DNA of 64,000 nt, taken from the NCBI RefSeq assembly GCF_032163395.1, contig NZ_CP119968.1, forward strand, positions 915,501 through 979,500. The letters are read 5' to 3'. Below the pieces are notes generated by a model. The model had not been told where the DNA came from. It searched no databases and saw nothing but the letters and a program-made list of their open reading frames with translations. Positions 8,884-18,420 of the stretch are shown one piece after another (position 1 is the first letter of the stretch; every line of letters starts with the position of its first letter). Position numbers and translations under genes: made by a program. This DNA is from Gloeocapsopsis dulcis. Its GTDB lineage: Bacteria > Cyanobacteriota > Cyanobacteriia > Cyanobacteriales > Chroococcidiopsidaceae.

Positions 8884-9381
8884 ATGGCGTTTGATTATTC
8901 TTTAGATTTTAAAAAGATTGATTTTCGCTCTTCACCTGAATTGTACCGTGTAGGTAAAGGTGAGCAAGGAGTGTTGCTAGTAGAGCCTTATAAATCAGAA
9001 ATTTTACCATACTGGCGCTTTAAAACTCCTGAGATTGCTAAGGAATCGAGTGAAAAAATTTATGAGTTATTTCTCAACTATTTAGAACAAGATGATTTTG
9101 TTGGTGCGGATATGGCGCGTAAGTTTTTGCAGATGGGTTACACGCGATCGCGTCGTTATGCCAATCATAAAAGTGGCAGGAAGTATAAAGCCAACCCCCA
9201 AAAGGCAGGTTCACAGGAAGCCGAAAAACAAGCGCGAAAAGAAGTTTTACCTTTAGAGATTGATCCTGTCAAAGCTGAATCAGCTGCAATCTTCAAAGAA
9301 AAATGGACTTTAGCGAAAACTCATGAAAAATATCTTCAACTAATGAAAAAACATCAACAGATGTACGAGAAAACAGAATAA
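8884..9381 (+). CDS. DUF4385 domain protein
   Basis: 165 residues from the ATG at 8884; the frame is open from 8791, but that part overlaps the channel gene. The start MAFDYSLDFKKIDFR and the segments GKGEQGVLLVEPYKSEILPY and GADMARKFLQMGYTRSRRYA are typical of DUF4385, a family found in cyanobacteria, other bacteria and some phages. The C-terminal third is rich in Lys and Glu and looks helical. No catalytic motif is known to me and the function is unknown. It starts 34 bp after the channel gene on the same strand and may be cotranscribed. Confidence 0.8.
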   Translation: MAFDYSLDFKKIDFRSSPELYRVGKGEQGVLLVEPYKSEILPYWRFKTPEIAKESSEKIYELFLNYLEQDDFVGADMARKFLQMGYTRSRRYANHKSGRKYKANPQKAGSQEAEKQARKEVLPLEIDPVKAESAAIFKEKWTLAKTHEKYLQLMKKHQQMYEKTE

Positions 9382-10048
9382 ACTCTAGATTGTTCAGAAA
9401 TAATTTCAGGTTGTATGACTTCTGTCATCTATGTAACTAATTATTGCCACTTTAAGTAGGATAATGCGACCAAGTTATGCCAAAGAGAACGTTAGGAGTG
9501 GATTGCCAGCATGGCTATGCACAAATTTCACAAAAGCTCAGAGAATTGTAAAGATTTTGCTAAGTCACTTACTTTAGCCTTGACATCATGACACTTTTTA
9601 CTGAATAAGTTGATTGGATAAAATCAAACTTAACTTAAAAGGTGTATCAAAGAGTTTTGAATCACAGGATGTTCTTGACTCAATGCTCATAGCCTCTCAT
9701 TGCCTATTACCGCATGTTCAAAGGTATGATTATTCATTGCGATCGCTCGCTTGGTACATATATTATTTTCTAATAAAACTCAATTTTTGTTATCAGTTAA
9801 TAAAATTTTAATATGCGTGTATAATCTGATAGATTTTGTTTACAACCCCGCTAGTGTGTATCCCTGAACTATCAAGAGGTAGTAATGCAATAAAACCCAG
9901 TTTCATGTTAGTTGTATTGCTGAAAGAAGCGATGACTTGCTCTATCTAGTCTAGGAAGTTGATTGCAACAGAAGAAAATGTTTGGTAGATTTTCACTTTT
10001 AAGTGTGTGGAATACGTGAGTACTAATAAAAGTAAAGGTAGTAGGAAG
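9382..10048. other. Gene-poor stretch between DUF4385 and cysC
   Basis: 667 bp, AT-rich. It holds one small frame described separately (9614) that begins like an ABC ATPase, and a 26-codon frame at 9512 with no clear ribosome site or recognisable content. I see no RNA gene or strong terminator. Confidence 0.5.
9614..9811 (+). pseudogene. Possible ABC-transporter ATPase N-terminal remnant
   Basis: The frame opens with a TTG and reads KIKLNLKGVSKSFESQDVLD for its first 20 or so residues, which has the shape of the first beta strands of an ABC ATPase (x-LxxVSKSFxxxxVLD). The similarity then stops: there is no Walker A motif, and the rest (HCLLPHVQRYDYSLRSLAWY) looks like non-coding translation. 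It is therefore read as a decayed remnant. Substrate cannot be told; the nearby APS kinase would make a sulfur transporter possible, which is speculation. Confidence 0.3.
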
Positions 10049-10600
10049 ATGAAACAGCAAGGAATGACTTTATGGTTTACTGGGTTGAGTGGTGCAGGGA
10101 AAACAACAATTAGTAAAGCAGTAGAAGAACAACTGCGCGAACAAGGTTACAAAGTTGAAGTTCTTGATGGTGATATTGTTCGGGAGAACCTAACAAAAGG
10201 TTTAGGTTTTAGCAAAGCTGATCGCGATGAAAATATTCGTCGTATTGGTTTTGTTGCTCAATTGTTAACTCGCAATGGAGTGATCGTCATCGTTTCTGCT
10301 ATTTCTCCTTACCGTGCAATTCGTGATGAAGTACGCAGTAAGATTGGTAATTTTATTGAAGTTTATGTCAACGCACCATTAGCTGTGTGCGAAGATCGTG
10401 ATGTCAAAGGGCTATACAAAAAAGCCCGTGCTGGAGAGATCAAGAGTTTTACTGGAATTGACGATCCTTACGAACCACCACTCAATCCTGAAGTTGAATG
10501 CAAAACAAACCAAGAAACTTTGTCTGAAAGCGTCGAGAAAGTGATGGCGAAGCTAAATCAATATGTTCATGTAAACAATAATGTCTCAAAAGTTGCATAG
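10049..10600 (+). CDS. cysC: Adenylyl-sulfate kinase (APS kinase), short form
   Basis: 183 residues from the ATG at 10049; a GTG at 10007 would add 14 poorly conserved residues. The P-loop is GLSGAGKTT, followed by EVLDGDIVRENLTKGLGFSK and the APS kinase block DRDENIRRIGFVAQLLTRNG. The C-terminal FTGIDDPYEPPLNPEVE motif binds APS. It phosphorylates APS to PAPS for sulfate assimilation and sulfonation. A second paralogue with an N-terminal extension lies at 53143. No other sulfur gene adjoins it. Confidence 0.93.
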   Translation: MKQQGMTLWFTGLSGAGKTTISKAVEEQLREQGYKVEVLDGDIVRENLTKGLGFSKADRDENIRRIGFVAQLLTRNGVIVIVSAISPYRAIRDEVRSKIGNFIEVYVNAPLAVCEDRDVKGLYKKARAGEIKSFTGIDDPYEPPLNPEVECKTNQETLSESVEKVMAKLNQYVHVNNNVSKVA

Positions 10601-10852
10601 TTTTTAGCTGCGATCGCCCTTGGCGCTGCGCTGTGCGCAATCGCTTTTAGCAGCGGGCATAGCGCAATCCTACTGTACTCAAAAACAATAACCTTGAGTG
10701 TACTAATAGTCCACTATTTCTCATCCCAGGATGACTGAGTGCGAAAAGGCACTTGTTCATCCTTTTTCCTATTGGGTAAAGTTTGAATAATATCTTGCTG
10801 CATGGGAGTATGGCTAGTTGTACAGTCGTAAAAAATCGCTTTTAATTAACCT

Positions 10853-11911
10853 GTGAATCTCCCTGTAAACTCCTTAGGACAAACGCAGACGCGGAAGGCA
10901 GAACACTTACGCATTTGTCTCGATGAAGATGTCCAATTTTCGCAAACGACGAATGGATTAGAACGCTATCGGTTTATACATTGTTGTTTACCAGAGATTA
11001 ACCGCGATGAAATTAACTTGAGGACTCAGTTTTTAGGAAAGCAGCTATCCTATCCACTGTTGATTTCTTCGATGACGGGTGGTACAGAATTCGCCGGAAC
11101 AATTAACCGTCGTCTTGCACAAGTTGCCCAGCATTACAATATCGCGATGGGAGTTGGTTCGCAGCGGGTAGCCCTCGAAAAACCACAAGTCGCAGCAACT
11201 TTCGCCGTGCGATCGCTGGCACCGGATATTTTACTCTTAGCTAATTTGGGTGCGGTGCAACTCAATTACAAGTACGGATTAGATGAATGTCGGCGCGTTG
11301 TTGATTTACTCCAGGCTGACGCTTTAATTTTGCATCTCAATCCATTACAAGAATGCATTCAACCGAGAGGTGATACGAATTTTCGTGGGTTGCTTGACAA
11401 AATAGAGAAACTATGCAGCAAGCTACCTGTGCCAGTCATTGCTAAAGAAGTTGGTAATGGCATTTCTGCGACTATGGCAAAAAGATTGATGAATGCAGGC
11501 ATCAGCGCAATTGATGTTGCAGGTGCGGGCGGAACTTCTTGGGCAAAAGTTGAAAGCGAACGTGCAGAAAATAGCCTACAGCGGCGCTTAGGGATGACAT
11601 TTGCCAATTGGGGATTGCCAACTGCAGAGTGTATCACGAGTATTCGGGCAGTAGTACCTGAAATTCCCCTAATTGCCTCTGGCGGTTTGCGTCACGGATT
11701 AGATGTTGCTAAAGCGATCGCCCTAGGTGCAGATCTTGCAGGTTTAGCATTACCCTTTTTACAAGCCGCAGCCGAATCTGAAGCAGCGCTTTACGAGTTA
11801 GTTGAAGTATTAATTGCCGAAATAACCACGGTTCTATTTTGTACTGGTACAGCAAATCTAGAGGAGTTCAAACGTTCGGAAGTATTGCAGGTTGTACCGG
11901 TTAATGGTTAA
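10853..11911 (+). CDS. fni: Type 2 isopentenyl-diphosphate delta-isomerase
   Basis: 352 residues with a GTG start. It is an FMN-dependent TIM barrel: [16 protein letters not shown] at the start, [11 protein letters not shown] for FMN binding, [32 protein letters not shown] and [19 protein letters not shown] follow in the family order, then [33 protein letters not shown]. It interconverts IPP and DMAPP for carotenoid, chlorophyll-phytyl and quinone synthesis; cyanobacteria generally use this type. It stands alone between cysC and pyrR. Confidence 0.95.
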   Translation: MNLPVNSLGQTQTRKAEHLRICLDEDVQFSQTTNGLERYRFIHCCLPEINRDEINLRTQFLGKQLSYPLLISSMTGGTEFAGTINRRLAQVAQHYNIAMGVGSQRVALEKPQVAATFAVRSLAPDILLLANLGAVQLNYKYGLDECRRVVDLLQADALILHLNPLQECIQPRGDTNFRGLLDKIEKLCSKLPVPVIAKEVGNGISATMAKRLMNAGISAIDVAGAGGTSWAKVESERAENSLQRRLGMTFANWGLPTAECITSIRAVVPEIPLIASGGLRHGLDVAKAIALGADLAGLALPFLQAAAESEAALYELVEVLIAEITTVLFCTGTANLEEFKRSEVLQVVPVNG

Positions 11912-12040
11912 TAGTTAATGGCGATCGCTAGCCCTAAACCTAGTCTACCTTGTTTACGACTACTACTGCTATCTGCCTAACAGATATGGGGCAGAAAAAA
12001 ACGTAACTTACCACGCCTCATGGAGGAAATATCAAGGAGT

Positions 12041-12577
12041 TCAATTACCGATCAACTCCACAGCATCGCGCCCATCAAAATCTTGAAGGTATACTTTAAC
12101 TTGTTCTTCTTTAGCTGTAGGTAGCTGTTTACCCGTAAAATCTGGATGAATCGGTAACTCGCGATGACCGCGATCGACTAATACTGCTAGCCAAATTGCC
12201 GCAGGTCTACCATAATCATTAACAGCATTCAAAGCTGCGCGTACGGTGCGTCCTTTGTAAATCACGTCATCGACGAGTAACACAGTTTTACCCGTCAAAT
12301 CAAAAGGAATTTCCGTCTTGGCTGGAGTTCGGACGCCAATCTGATCTAAATCGTCGCGGTAAAACGTAATATCTAACGCCCCTGCAGGAACTGTTACGCC
12401 TTCCAGCATTTCAATTTGACGTGCCAACAAATCCGCTAGAAATGCACCTCTAGTATAAATACCTAAAATGACGAGTTGCGACAAATCCCGCGATCTTTCT
12501 ACGACTTGGGAAGCCAGGCGCGTAACAGTGCGACGGATCTCTTCAGCAGAGAGAATTTCAACAACTTTAGCAGGCAT
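12041..12577 (-). CDS. pyrR: PyrR bifunctional regulator / uracil phosphoribosyltransferase
   Basis: 178 residues. The PRPP-binding loop is [20 protein letters not shown], and the N-terminal [17 protein letters not shown] plus [20 protein letters not shown] match PyrR. In many bacteria it binds pyr mRNA leaders and attenuates pyrimidine genes in response to UMP, with minor UPRTase activity. In cyanobacteria the pyr genes are scattered, so its regulatory role here is less certain. It is convergent with fni and in the same direction as cbiB upstream (115 bp apart). Confidence 0.93.
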   Translation of the reverse strand: MPAKVVEILSAEEIRRTVTRLASQVVERSRDLSQLVILGIYTRGAFLADLLARQIEMLEGVTVPAGALDITFYRDDLDQIGVRTPAKTEIPFDLTGKTVLLVDDVIYKGRTVRAALNAVNDYGRPAAIWLAVLVDRGHRELPIHPDFTGKQLPTAKEEQVKVYLQDFDGRDAVELIGN

Positions 12578-12692
12578 ATTGAAGAGGGGTGAGGGGCGAG
12601 GGACTAGAATATTAATCTAAGATTAGTTCTTCCTAAACCTCTTTTAGGCATAAACTTAGTTTAAAACTTTGTGATTGTTGTGTCATTGCGGT

Positions 12693-13685
12693 TTAAATTT
12701 GCAACGAAAGCCAGGCGATCGCAACTCCTAGCCAAATGAAAAAGCAGTATCTTGTCAGTTGCAATGCTTGATAAACTTTGGCTGAAGTAATCGGATGAAT
12801 GTTGTTTCCAAGTAAAGGCTTGTATTTTGCAACTCCCCGATACCAGTTTGTTCCTCCCACTTGTACGCCAAGTACAGCCGCATAAGCACATTCACTCCAA
12901 CCCGAATTAGGGCTAGGATCTTGCCCTGCATCTCGACAGCAAATGCGCCAAACATAGCGAGGCTTACCGGATAGAATTGCTAAAGTCAACACAGTTAAGC
13001 GACATGGTAGCCACGTTAAGAAATCTTCCAAGCGAGCGCTAAACCAACCTAAATAAGTATAAGGTGCTTCGCGATAGCCTACCATTGAATCTAAAGTACT
13101 TGCCGCTTTGTAAACTAGAGCAACAGGAACACTACCAATAAATGGTATGAAAGCACCAGCGATCGCATAAAACAAAGGTGCCATCACACCATCTGTAGCA
13201 TTTTCGGTAACAGTTTCTAAAACTGCCCGCAAAATTTCAGTCTCGGAAAGATTTTCTGTATCTCTACCAACATATTTACTAAGGCTAGAACGTGCTTGCG
13301 TGATGTTTCCAATACTTAGTGGTTGTAAGACTTCTTGTGCAGCTAATCTAAGGCTTCTTGCCGCAAAACAACTTGCTAAGAGAATACTTTCAACAACAGT
13401 TCCGAGGCTGGGGTGAATTAATTTAGTAGCTTGTACAATTAACCATCCTACTAAACCACTGCCAGTAATCAATCCAATGCCCAAAATAATACCAGCCAAG
13501 CGTTGTGTCAATTGACTGTTAAAGTATTTCCAAACAATTTTATTAAAGCGGGCGATCGCCCAACCCATGACGCGCACTGGATGAGGAAAACCCCACGGAT
13601 CGGCAATTAGGTAATCTAAAAAGGCAGCCAAAACTAAAACAACAATTGAGTTGATGTTGGTAATAGATAGAGTCAATGAGTGCAA
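12693..13685 (-). CDS. cbiB: Adenosylcobinamide-phosphate synthase CbiB
   Basis: 330 residues with a TTG start at 13685. It is an integral membrane protein: DYLIADPWGFPHPVRVMGWA is the signature first loop, followed by LSKYVGRDTENLSETEILRA, VLETVTENATDGVMAPLFYA and YKAASTLDSMVGYREAPYTY, all conserved in CbiB/CobD. It joins aminopropanol (phosphate) to cobyric acid. Together with the riboswitch-controlled cbiX it shows that this organism makes a corrinoid, in cyanobacteria usually pseudocobalamin. No riboswitch was seen upstream of this gene. Confidence 0.93.
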   Translation of the reverse strand: MHSLTLSITNINSIVVLVLAAFLDYLIADPWGFPHPVRVMGWAIARFNKIVWKYFNSQLTQRLAGIILGIGLITGSGLVGWLIVQATKLIHPSLGTVVESILLASCFAARSLRLAAQEVLQPLSIGNITQARSSLSKYVGRDTENLSETEILRAVLETVTENATDGVMAPLFYAIAGAFIPFIGSVPVALVYKAASTLDSMVGYREAPYTYLGWFSARLEDFLTWLPCRLTVLTLAILSGKPRYVWRICCRDAGQDPSPNSGWSECAYAAVLGVQVGGTNWYRGVAKYKPLLGNNIHPITSAKVYQALQLTRYCFFIWLGVAIAWLSLQI

Positions 13686-13749
13686 ATAAATGTAACTTAA
13701 AGGTTGGTCATTAGTAGCGATTGGCGATTAGCTATGAGCTTTTGACTGA

Positions 13750-14193
13750 CTAAACAACAAAACTTGTTGCTTCTCCTTGGGCTGCTTGCCAACTGCGAGC
13801 ATCATAGTAAAGGTCTGCCAGAGTAATAGTATAAAGTGCTTCTTTGAGTTTTTGGTGTAATCGCTGCCATAGGGTAAATGTTACCCAGTCTTCTGCTTGA
13901 GTTGGGGCGGGAGTATGGTGAGGTAAAGGGTTAATTGTTTCACCGACTGATTCTAGTATTTGTCCTAAAGAAATTTGTGCAGGCGATCGCGCTAATTTAT
14001 AGCCACCTTGAACACCACGTATTGATTCTACTAATCCCGCACGGCGCATTTCAATCAGTAATTTTTCCAGGTAAGGTGCTGGTATATCTTGGCGTTGGGC
14101 GATCGCTTTTACTGATGCAGGTCTATTTTTGGGCTGCAAACTCAAATCGAGTAATGCTTTCACGCTGTAGTGTCCGCGAGTTGTTAGCTTCAT
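13750..14193 (-). CDS. Rrf2 family transcriptional regulator without Fe-S cysteines
   Basis: 147 residues. The winged helix is clear: MKLTTRGHYSVKALLDLSLQ, IPAPYLEKLLIEMRRAGLVE and SIRGVQGGYKLARSP. IscR-type proteins carry three cysteines in the loop near residues 90 to 105; here that loop reads PLPHHTPAPTQAEDWVTF and no cysteine is present in the whole protein. It cannot bind a cluster in the IscR manner and probably senses something else or acts constitutively. It is 64 bp upstream of cbiB on the same strand, so cotranscription is possible. Confidence 0.88.
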   Translation of the reverse strand: MKLTTRGHYSVKALLDLSLQPKNRPASVKAIAQRQDIPAPYLEKLLIEMRRAGLVESIRGVQGGYKLARSPAQISLGQILESVGETINPLPHHTPAPTQAEDWVTFTLWQRLHQKLKEALYTITLADLYYDARSWQAAQGEATSFVV

Positions 14194-14885
14194 TCTGTCA
14201 AGTTAGACTTCATGTTAAATTTTCTCCTATTTTCAACTATCAAAAAATATTTGCTAGACTCAAATATCGTTCGTTGAACGAGACTACCCACTCTGTCATC
14301 CTAAAGAAGTTCAAGTTATTTTCCTGATTCTTGAATACCAGACTCGATTATTAGAGTTTTGAGTACAACCAAAATAAATATGATATGTGGATTAGTCATC
14401 TTGCTTACCCATACCCAATAGCCGAGACAGCTATTTCACATTTAATTAAGTTGACGGATTGACATCAGAATTGTTGTCTTTCTTTGACCTTGAGGAAGCT
14501 TATCAGGTTAATGAGTAGCTATGTAGTAAAAATTATACTCTGACCTATTCGTCTACTAAGTTTCTACCCTAGCATTGCCTCCATACCTTATCAGTAACTT
14601 GAGATAGTTGCTGTCTTCATTCTTTTTTAGTGTGCTTCAGTTAGCGTCAAAAACTTAAGTGTATCAAGGTATCAATAACAGCGAGATAGTTATCACGAAT
14701 ACCAATAGTGTTTACAACTGATTAACTTAATAGTAAGGTAGCTCCATAGGCGCAAATATTGATTAATTTCAGTGTAAGATGTTTTATTAAGCTGATATAA
14801 ATCTGAGTGTTACTCCTATTAAGCGCTAGTAAGCTAAGATCAAACTCAGTTATTGACTTCATTCATTCATTTTAGTACTAAGTTG
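14194..14885. other. Long spacer with the cyAbrB leader
   Basis: 692 bp between the divergent Rrf2 and cyAbrB genes. AT-rich, with no frame that looks coding. A direct repeat TATCA-AGG-TATCA sits near 14666. cyAbrB genes often have long leaders; nothing more specific can be read. Confidence 0.5.
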
Positions 14886-15293
14886 ATGAGTAAAAAGAAA
14901 AAAATCGAGCCACTAACTGGTGAAGAACTCCTGAAGAAAGTCAGGGAGCTAGAAAACCTAAGTAAAGAAGAAAAGGCTAAAGCCTGTGGCTATTACACCG
15001 TTACAAAAAATGGTATTGAGCGTGTTAACATGATGAAATTTCTTAATGCCTTAATTGATGCAGAAGGCATTGAGTTAGATAGCACAGCTCATGCCAATGG
15101 ACGTGGCGGACGGAGTGCCAGCTATAGAATCAGCGTGCAGTCAAATGGCAACTTACTAATAGGTTCTGCTTATACAAAACAGATGGGTTTAAAACCAGGA
15201 GATGAATTTGAAATCAGCCTAGGTCGCAAACACATTCGTTTGAAGCAACTTGACGAAGATGGCGAATTTGATGAAGTTGAAATTGCATCCTAA
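14886..15293 (+). CDS. cyAbrB family transcriptional regulator
   Basis: 135 residues from the ATG at 14886; an upstream in-frame start at 14853 adds 11 residues that do not fit the family. The N-terminal region LTGEELLKKVRELENLSKEEKAKACGYY is cyanobacterium-specific, and the C-terminal AbrB-like DNA-binding part reads YTKQMGLKPGDEFEISLGRK. In Synechocystis (Sll0359, Sll0822) and Anabaena (CalA) these proteins regulate carbon/nitrogen balance, hydrogenase and stress genes. Single gene with a 690-bp upstream region. Confidence 0.92.
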   Translation: MSKKKKIEPLTGEELLKKVRELENLSKEEKAKACGYYTVTKNGIERVNMMKFLNALIDAEGIELDSTAHANGRGGRSASYRISVQSNGNLLIGSAYTKQMGLKPGDEFEISLGRKHIRLKQLDEDGEFDEVEIAS

Positions 15294-15363
15294 ACAATTT
15301 TATATATGATTTTGTGAAGAGAATTGAGGTAATTGCCCTTATTCTCCCTTCACTCAAACTTCC

Positions 15364-17352
15364 TTAGCTAGGTGAGGCTTGTTGCTGCAAACTAGCTAAG
15401 GGTAAGTCATCAGATTTCGGTGATGCTGGTAAGACTTGGTGTAGTGCTTGACGCATTACCTCTAAGTTGCAAGTTAATCCAATTTGTTCTCGTTCTAGCA
15501 AACCTAAAATACGATCGTGGTTGTTTCGTTCAACTACAGGTAACTGATGTAAACCTCGTGCTGCCATGCGGGCTAAAGCATCAGATAAAAGTTCATCGGG
15601 ATAAGTGTAAAGTAGCTCAGTTGTATAAATGTCACAGAGTTGAGATAGAGAAAAAACTGGCTCGTTTGAAGGATGTACCGAACTTGAGTTACTAACACTT
15701 ATTCTGTAGTGTTCCCGCGAAATTGCCCGCGAAATATCTTCTGAGGTAACGATACCAACTAATTTTTGAGTTTCATCAATAACCAAAGCACTCCGGCGAC
15801 GATCGCGAGTCATTGCCAAGCCTGCTTCCCAAATGGGTAGTGTTGCAAATAACATCAGTGGAGATTGATGCATCGCCTCTGCGACAGAGATTTGTTGTAA
15901 AATTTCTTGTTCGCGATCTGTCTCGACACTCAAATTCAACTGTTGTAGATGTGCATCAGAATTTGCACCAGGCTTCATGCTCTCAACAAGCCAGACACTT
16001 AGACCTACAGCTGCCATTAACGGTAAAACAATGCGGTAATCTCGTGTCAGTTCAAATAATAAGAGAATAGCCGTCAAAGGCGCTCGCGCACTTGCAGCTA
16101 GTACTGCTGCCATACCTACCATCGCATAGGCTGGAGGTGCCGCCATATAAGGAGTCATTCCAGGTAAAAGGATTGCCAAAATTTTCGCATAAGCTCCTCC
16201 TAATGAAGCTCCAAGAAACATTGCTGGAGCAAATACACCACCAACTAAACCACTACCCAAACTAATTGCAGTTACGACTAACTTAACTATCAATAACACC
16301 ACAAGCAATTGCAAAGAAAATTCCACATCCTGCAGCATTGCTTCCACAGTTTCATAACCGATACCCAAGATTTGGGGATACTGTAGTGCTACCAAACCAA
16401 CACAAGCACCGCCAATAACAGGATGAATTGCTAAGGGAATTCTGGCTAACCACGCAAAACCAGGAACTTGTCCTTGAAAGCAAGCTCGCAGTAGTTGTAG
16501 AGATTGGGTATAAGTTATGGAAACAAGACTAGCACTTAATCCCAAACCAACGTACAAGGGAAATTCCAACGGACTGCGGACTTCGTAAACTGGCAGTGTA
16601 AAAGCCGGTTGTCCTCCTAAGCCGATTTGAGCAATCAATGCTGCTACGACTGCGGCTAGCAGTACAACACTGACTGCAGAAGTGGCGAATGTAGTTCCTA
16701 AAACGACTTCCAAAGCAAAAAAAACACCTGCGATCGGAGCATTAAATCCTGCTGCTAAGCCTGCTGCTGCTCCAGCCCCCAATAACAAGCGACGCCGCTC
16801 TTGCGACATTTGTAGGATGTGACCCAACCGTAAACTAAAATTAGCACCAATCTCAACACTGGGTCCCTCTGGTCCTAATGAAGCCCCACTTCCTAATGAC
16901 ACCGCAGCTGCAAACATCTTAATAATTGGTTGCAATTCTTTACAAGTAATACTTTGGGCATGACTACCCTGTGTTGCGGCAATTAAAGAAGACAGCCCAG
17001 GACCAAAATCTTGTTTAGCACCACGCATTAAACCAACAACCAATCCACCTAGCAAAGGGACACACGCAAGTGTCCAAGCTCCCCAATAAGAAATAACTCC
17101 CATCAAATCTTCTAACATCAAGCGGTGGATTAGCTCGATTAAAAAGTGAAAGAAAACGACAGCTAAACCAGTGCTACCGCCGATCAGCACAGCTAAAATA
17201 AGCACAACGCTTTCTGGGGATAGCTGAAAACGATTCAGTAAATGAGTTAAGCCAGTAGAAGGTGTTGACAGTGCAGGCTGTATCGTCACCTTCCGTAACT
17301 CAGCAGGGAGACTTGGTGCCTCCTCTGGGGATTGGGGAGAAAGGGCAGTCAT
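15364..17352 (-). CDS. ClC family chloride channel/antiporter with CBS pair
   Basis: 662 residues. About ten to twelve membrane helices span residues 40 to 460. The ion-path motifs are GPGLSSLIAA (in place of GSGIP), GSGASLGPEGPSVEIG with the gating glutamate, and GSGLVGGVFAPAMFLGASLG. Two CBS domains follow (VAEAMHQSPLMLFATLPIWE and LLSDALARMAARGLHQLPVV). The gating glutamate is kept, and a proton-coupled antiporter or a channel are both possible. Divergent from the zinc-ribbon membrane gene; single gene. Confidence 0.93.
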   Translation of the reverse strand: MTALSPQSPEEAPSLPAELRKVTIQPALSTPSTGLTHLLNRFQLSPESVVLILAVLIGGSTGLAVVFFHFLIELIHRLMLEDLMGVISYWGAWTLACVPLLGGLVVGLMRGAKQDFGPGLSSLIAATQGSHAQSITCKELQPIIKMFAAAVSLGSGASLGPEGPSVEIGANFSLRLGHILQMSQERRRLLLGAGAAAGLAAGFNAPIAGVFFALEVVLGTTFATSAVSVVLLAAVVAALIAQIGLGGQPAFTLPVYEVRSPLEFPLYVGLGLSASLVSITYTQSLQLLRACFQGQVPGFAWLARIPLAIHPVIGGACVGLVALQYPQILGIGYETVEAMLQDVEFSLQLLVVLLIVKLVVTAISLGSGLVGGVFAPAMFLGASLGGAYAKILAILLPGMTPYMAAPPAYAMVGMAAVLAASARAPLTAILLLFELTRDYRIVLPLMAAVGLSVWLVESMKPGANSDAHLQQLNLSVETDREQEILQQISVAEAMHQSPLMLFATLPIWEAGLAMTRDRRRSALVIDETQKLVGIVTSEDISRAISREHYRISVSNSSSVHPSNEPVFSLSQLCDIYTTELLYTYPDELLSDALARMAARGLHQLPVVERNNHDRILGLLEREQIGLTCNLEVMRQALHQVLPASPKSDDLPLASLQQQASPS

Positions 17353-17887
17353 GAAAGTGGGGAAATGTGATAAAAACTTTAATTTTTATTGCTTACTTTT
17401 CATTTTGATTGATCTTCTAGCTTGCCGACAAGTATGTTCTGCCTAAGTGTGACAGGTTTTGATTCATAATCGTAATTACTGAGAAAAGTTTATTTCTACC
17501 TCGCTTAGATGAGTTACAGATTTGGTCAATACGCTAGCGTTGTGACAAGTTAGAAGTAGAGAGGAGTGGCAGTGGCTAGAAGAGGGGTGAGGGGTGAGTG
17601 AATAGAGTGACTGGTGGTTAGTGGCTAGTTGTGTTCGCGCAGCGTGCCGGAGGCATTAGAGTTTTCTTAACTCAACACTCAACACTTCACGACTCACAGT
17701 CTCCCCCAGCTTCATTTACTCTCTTTGTGCTACACGTCCTTCTTAAATGTTTATAAATATATCTACTGCGAGTATGGCTATCTATCACAAAAATAGGCAG
17801 ACTAAGATTTGAGGCATATAGAAAATACAGCTCAGAAATTTGATGGCACTCTGCTGTAAAGCGAGAAAAGAATTGATTTGACGCGCT
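17353..17887. other. Spacer with a composite dispersed repeat
   Basis: 535 bp without a gene. It contains copy R1 of the dispersed composite repeat (17582-17704) and otherwise AT-rich unique sequence. Confidence 0.6.
17582..17704 (-). repeat. Composite dispersed repeat, copy R1
   Basis: GAGGGGTGAGGGGTGAGTG, then the GC-rich core TTCGCGCAGCGTGCCGGAGG (17634-17653), then ACTCAACACTCAACACTT. It is the reverse orientation of copies at 18297, 23988 and 61094. Confidence 0.75.
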
Positions 17888-18280
17888 ATGAACACTCACA
17901 CCTTTGATCACCACTCCGTAACCTGTCCAATTTGCCAACGTACTGGCAATCTCAAGCAAATCAAAAAGTGTAATGGACTATTTACATGTCCATATTGTCA
18001 AGAACGATTGGTAGTGAGTTGGAGCGGTCACTATGTACGCGATCCGCATAGCTCTAAACAAGTCGAGATGACTCATTTACTTCGTCGTCAAAGTCGTCCC
18101 TGGGCAAGAATTCTGCGAGATTTTAGCTTCATTAAGCGTACCGCAGCGATCGCCGCAATTGGTAGTGCCATTCTTCTAGGCATTAGTGTTGTCACCTTAG
18201 AAACACTAAAATCAGGACAAGAATCAAATTCAGAACCATCAAAAGAAATTGTTGTCGATCCGCCGCAGGAGTCGCCATGA
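17888..18280 (+). CDS. Zinc-ribbon protein with one membrane helix, function unknown
   Basis: 130 residues. Two cysteine pairs form a zinc ribbon (CPICQRTGNLKQIKKC and CPYCQERLVVSW) in the first 45 residues. A single membrane helix lies at about 89 to 108 (TAAIAAIGSAILLGISVVTL), followed by a short acidic, Ser/Pro-rich tail. The order suggests a cytoplasmic zinc domain anchored to the membrane. No known function. It is flanked on both sides by dispersed repeats and is convergent with the GT39 gene. Confidence 0.65.
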   Translation: MNTHTFDHHSVTCPICQRTGNLKQIKKCNGLFTCPYCQERLVVSWSGHYVRDPHSSKQVEMTHLLRRQSRPWARILRDFSFIKRTAAIAAIGSAILLGISVVTLETLKSGQESNSEPSKEIVVDPPQESP

Positions 18281-18296
18281 GAAAGCAGAAGAAGCA

Positions 18297-18420
18297 GGGG
18301 GAGTTATAAGTGTTGAGTTTTGAGTTTTGAGTTTTGAGTTAAAAAAATTCAAAATAAATGCCTCCGGCACGCTGCGCGAAAAAAAACCAAAACTAATCAC
18401 TCACCCCTCGCCCCTTCTCA
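18297..18420 (+). repeat. Composite dispersed repeat, copy R2
   Basis: Runs of TTTTGAG, then the core TGCCTCCGGCACGCTGCGCG (18359-18378), then ACTAATCACTCACCCCTCGC. The end of the repeat reaches into the last codons of the GT39 gene. Confidence 0.75.

Noticed and set aside
9614-9811. Full small gene of 65 residues
   Set aside because: Only the first 20 residues look coding (ABC-like); the rest has no pattern, the start is TTG and there is no ribosome site.
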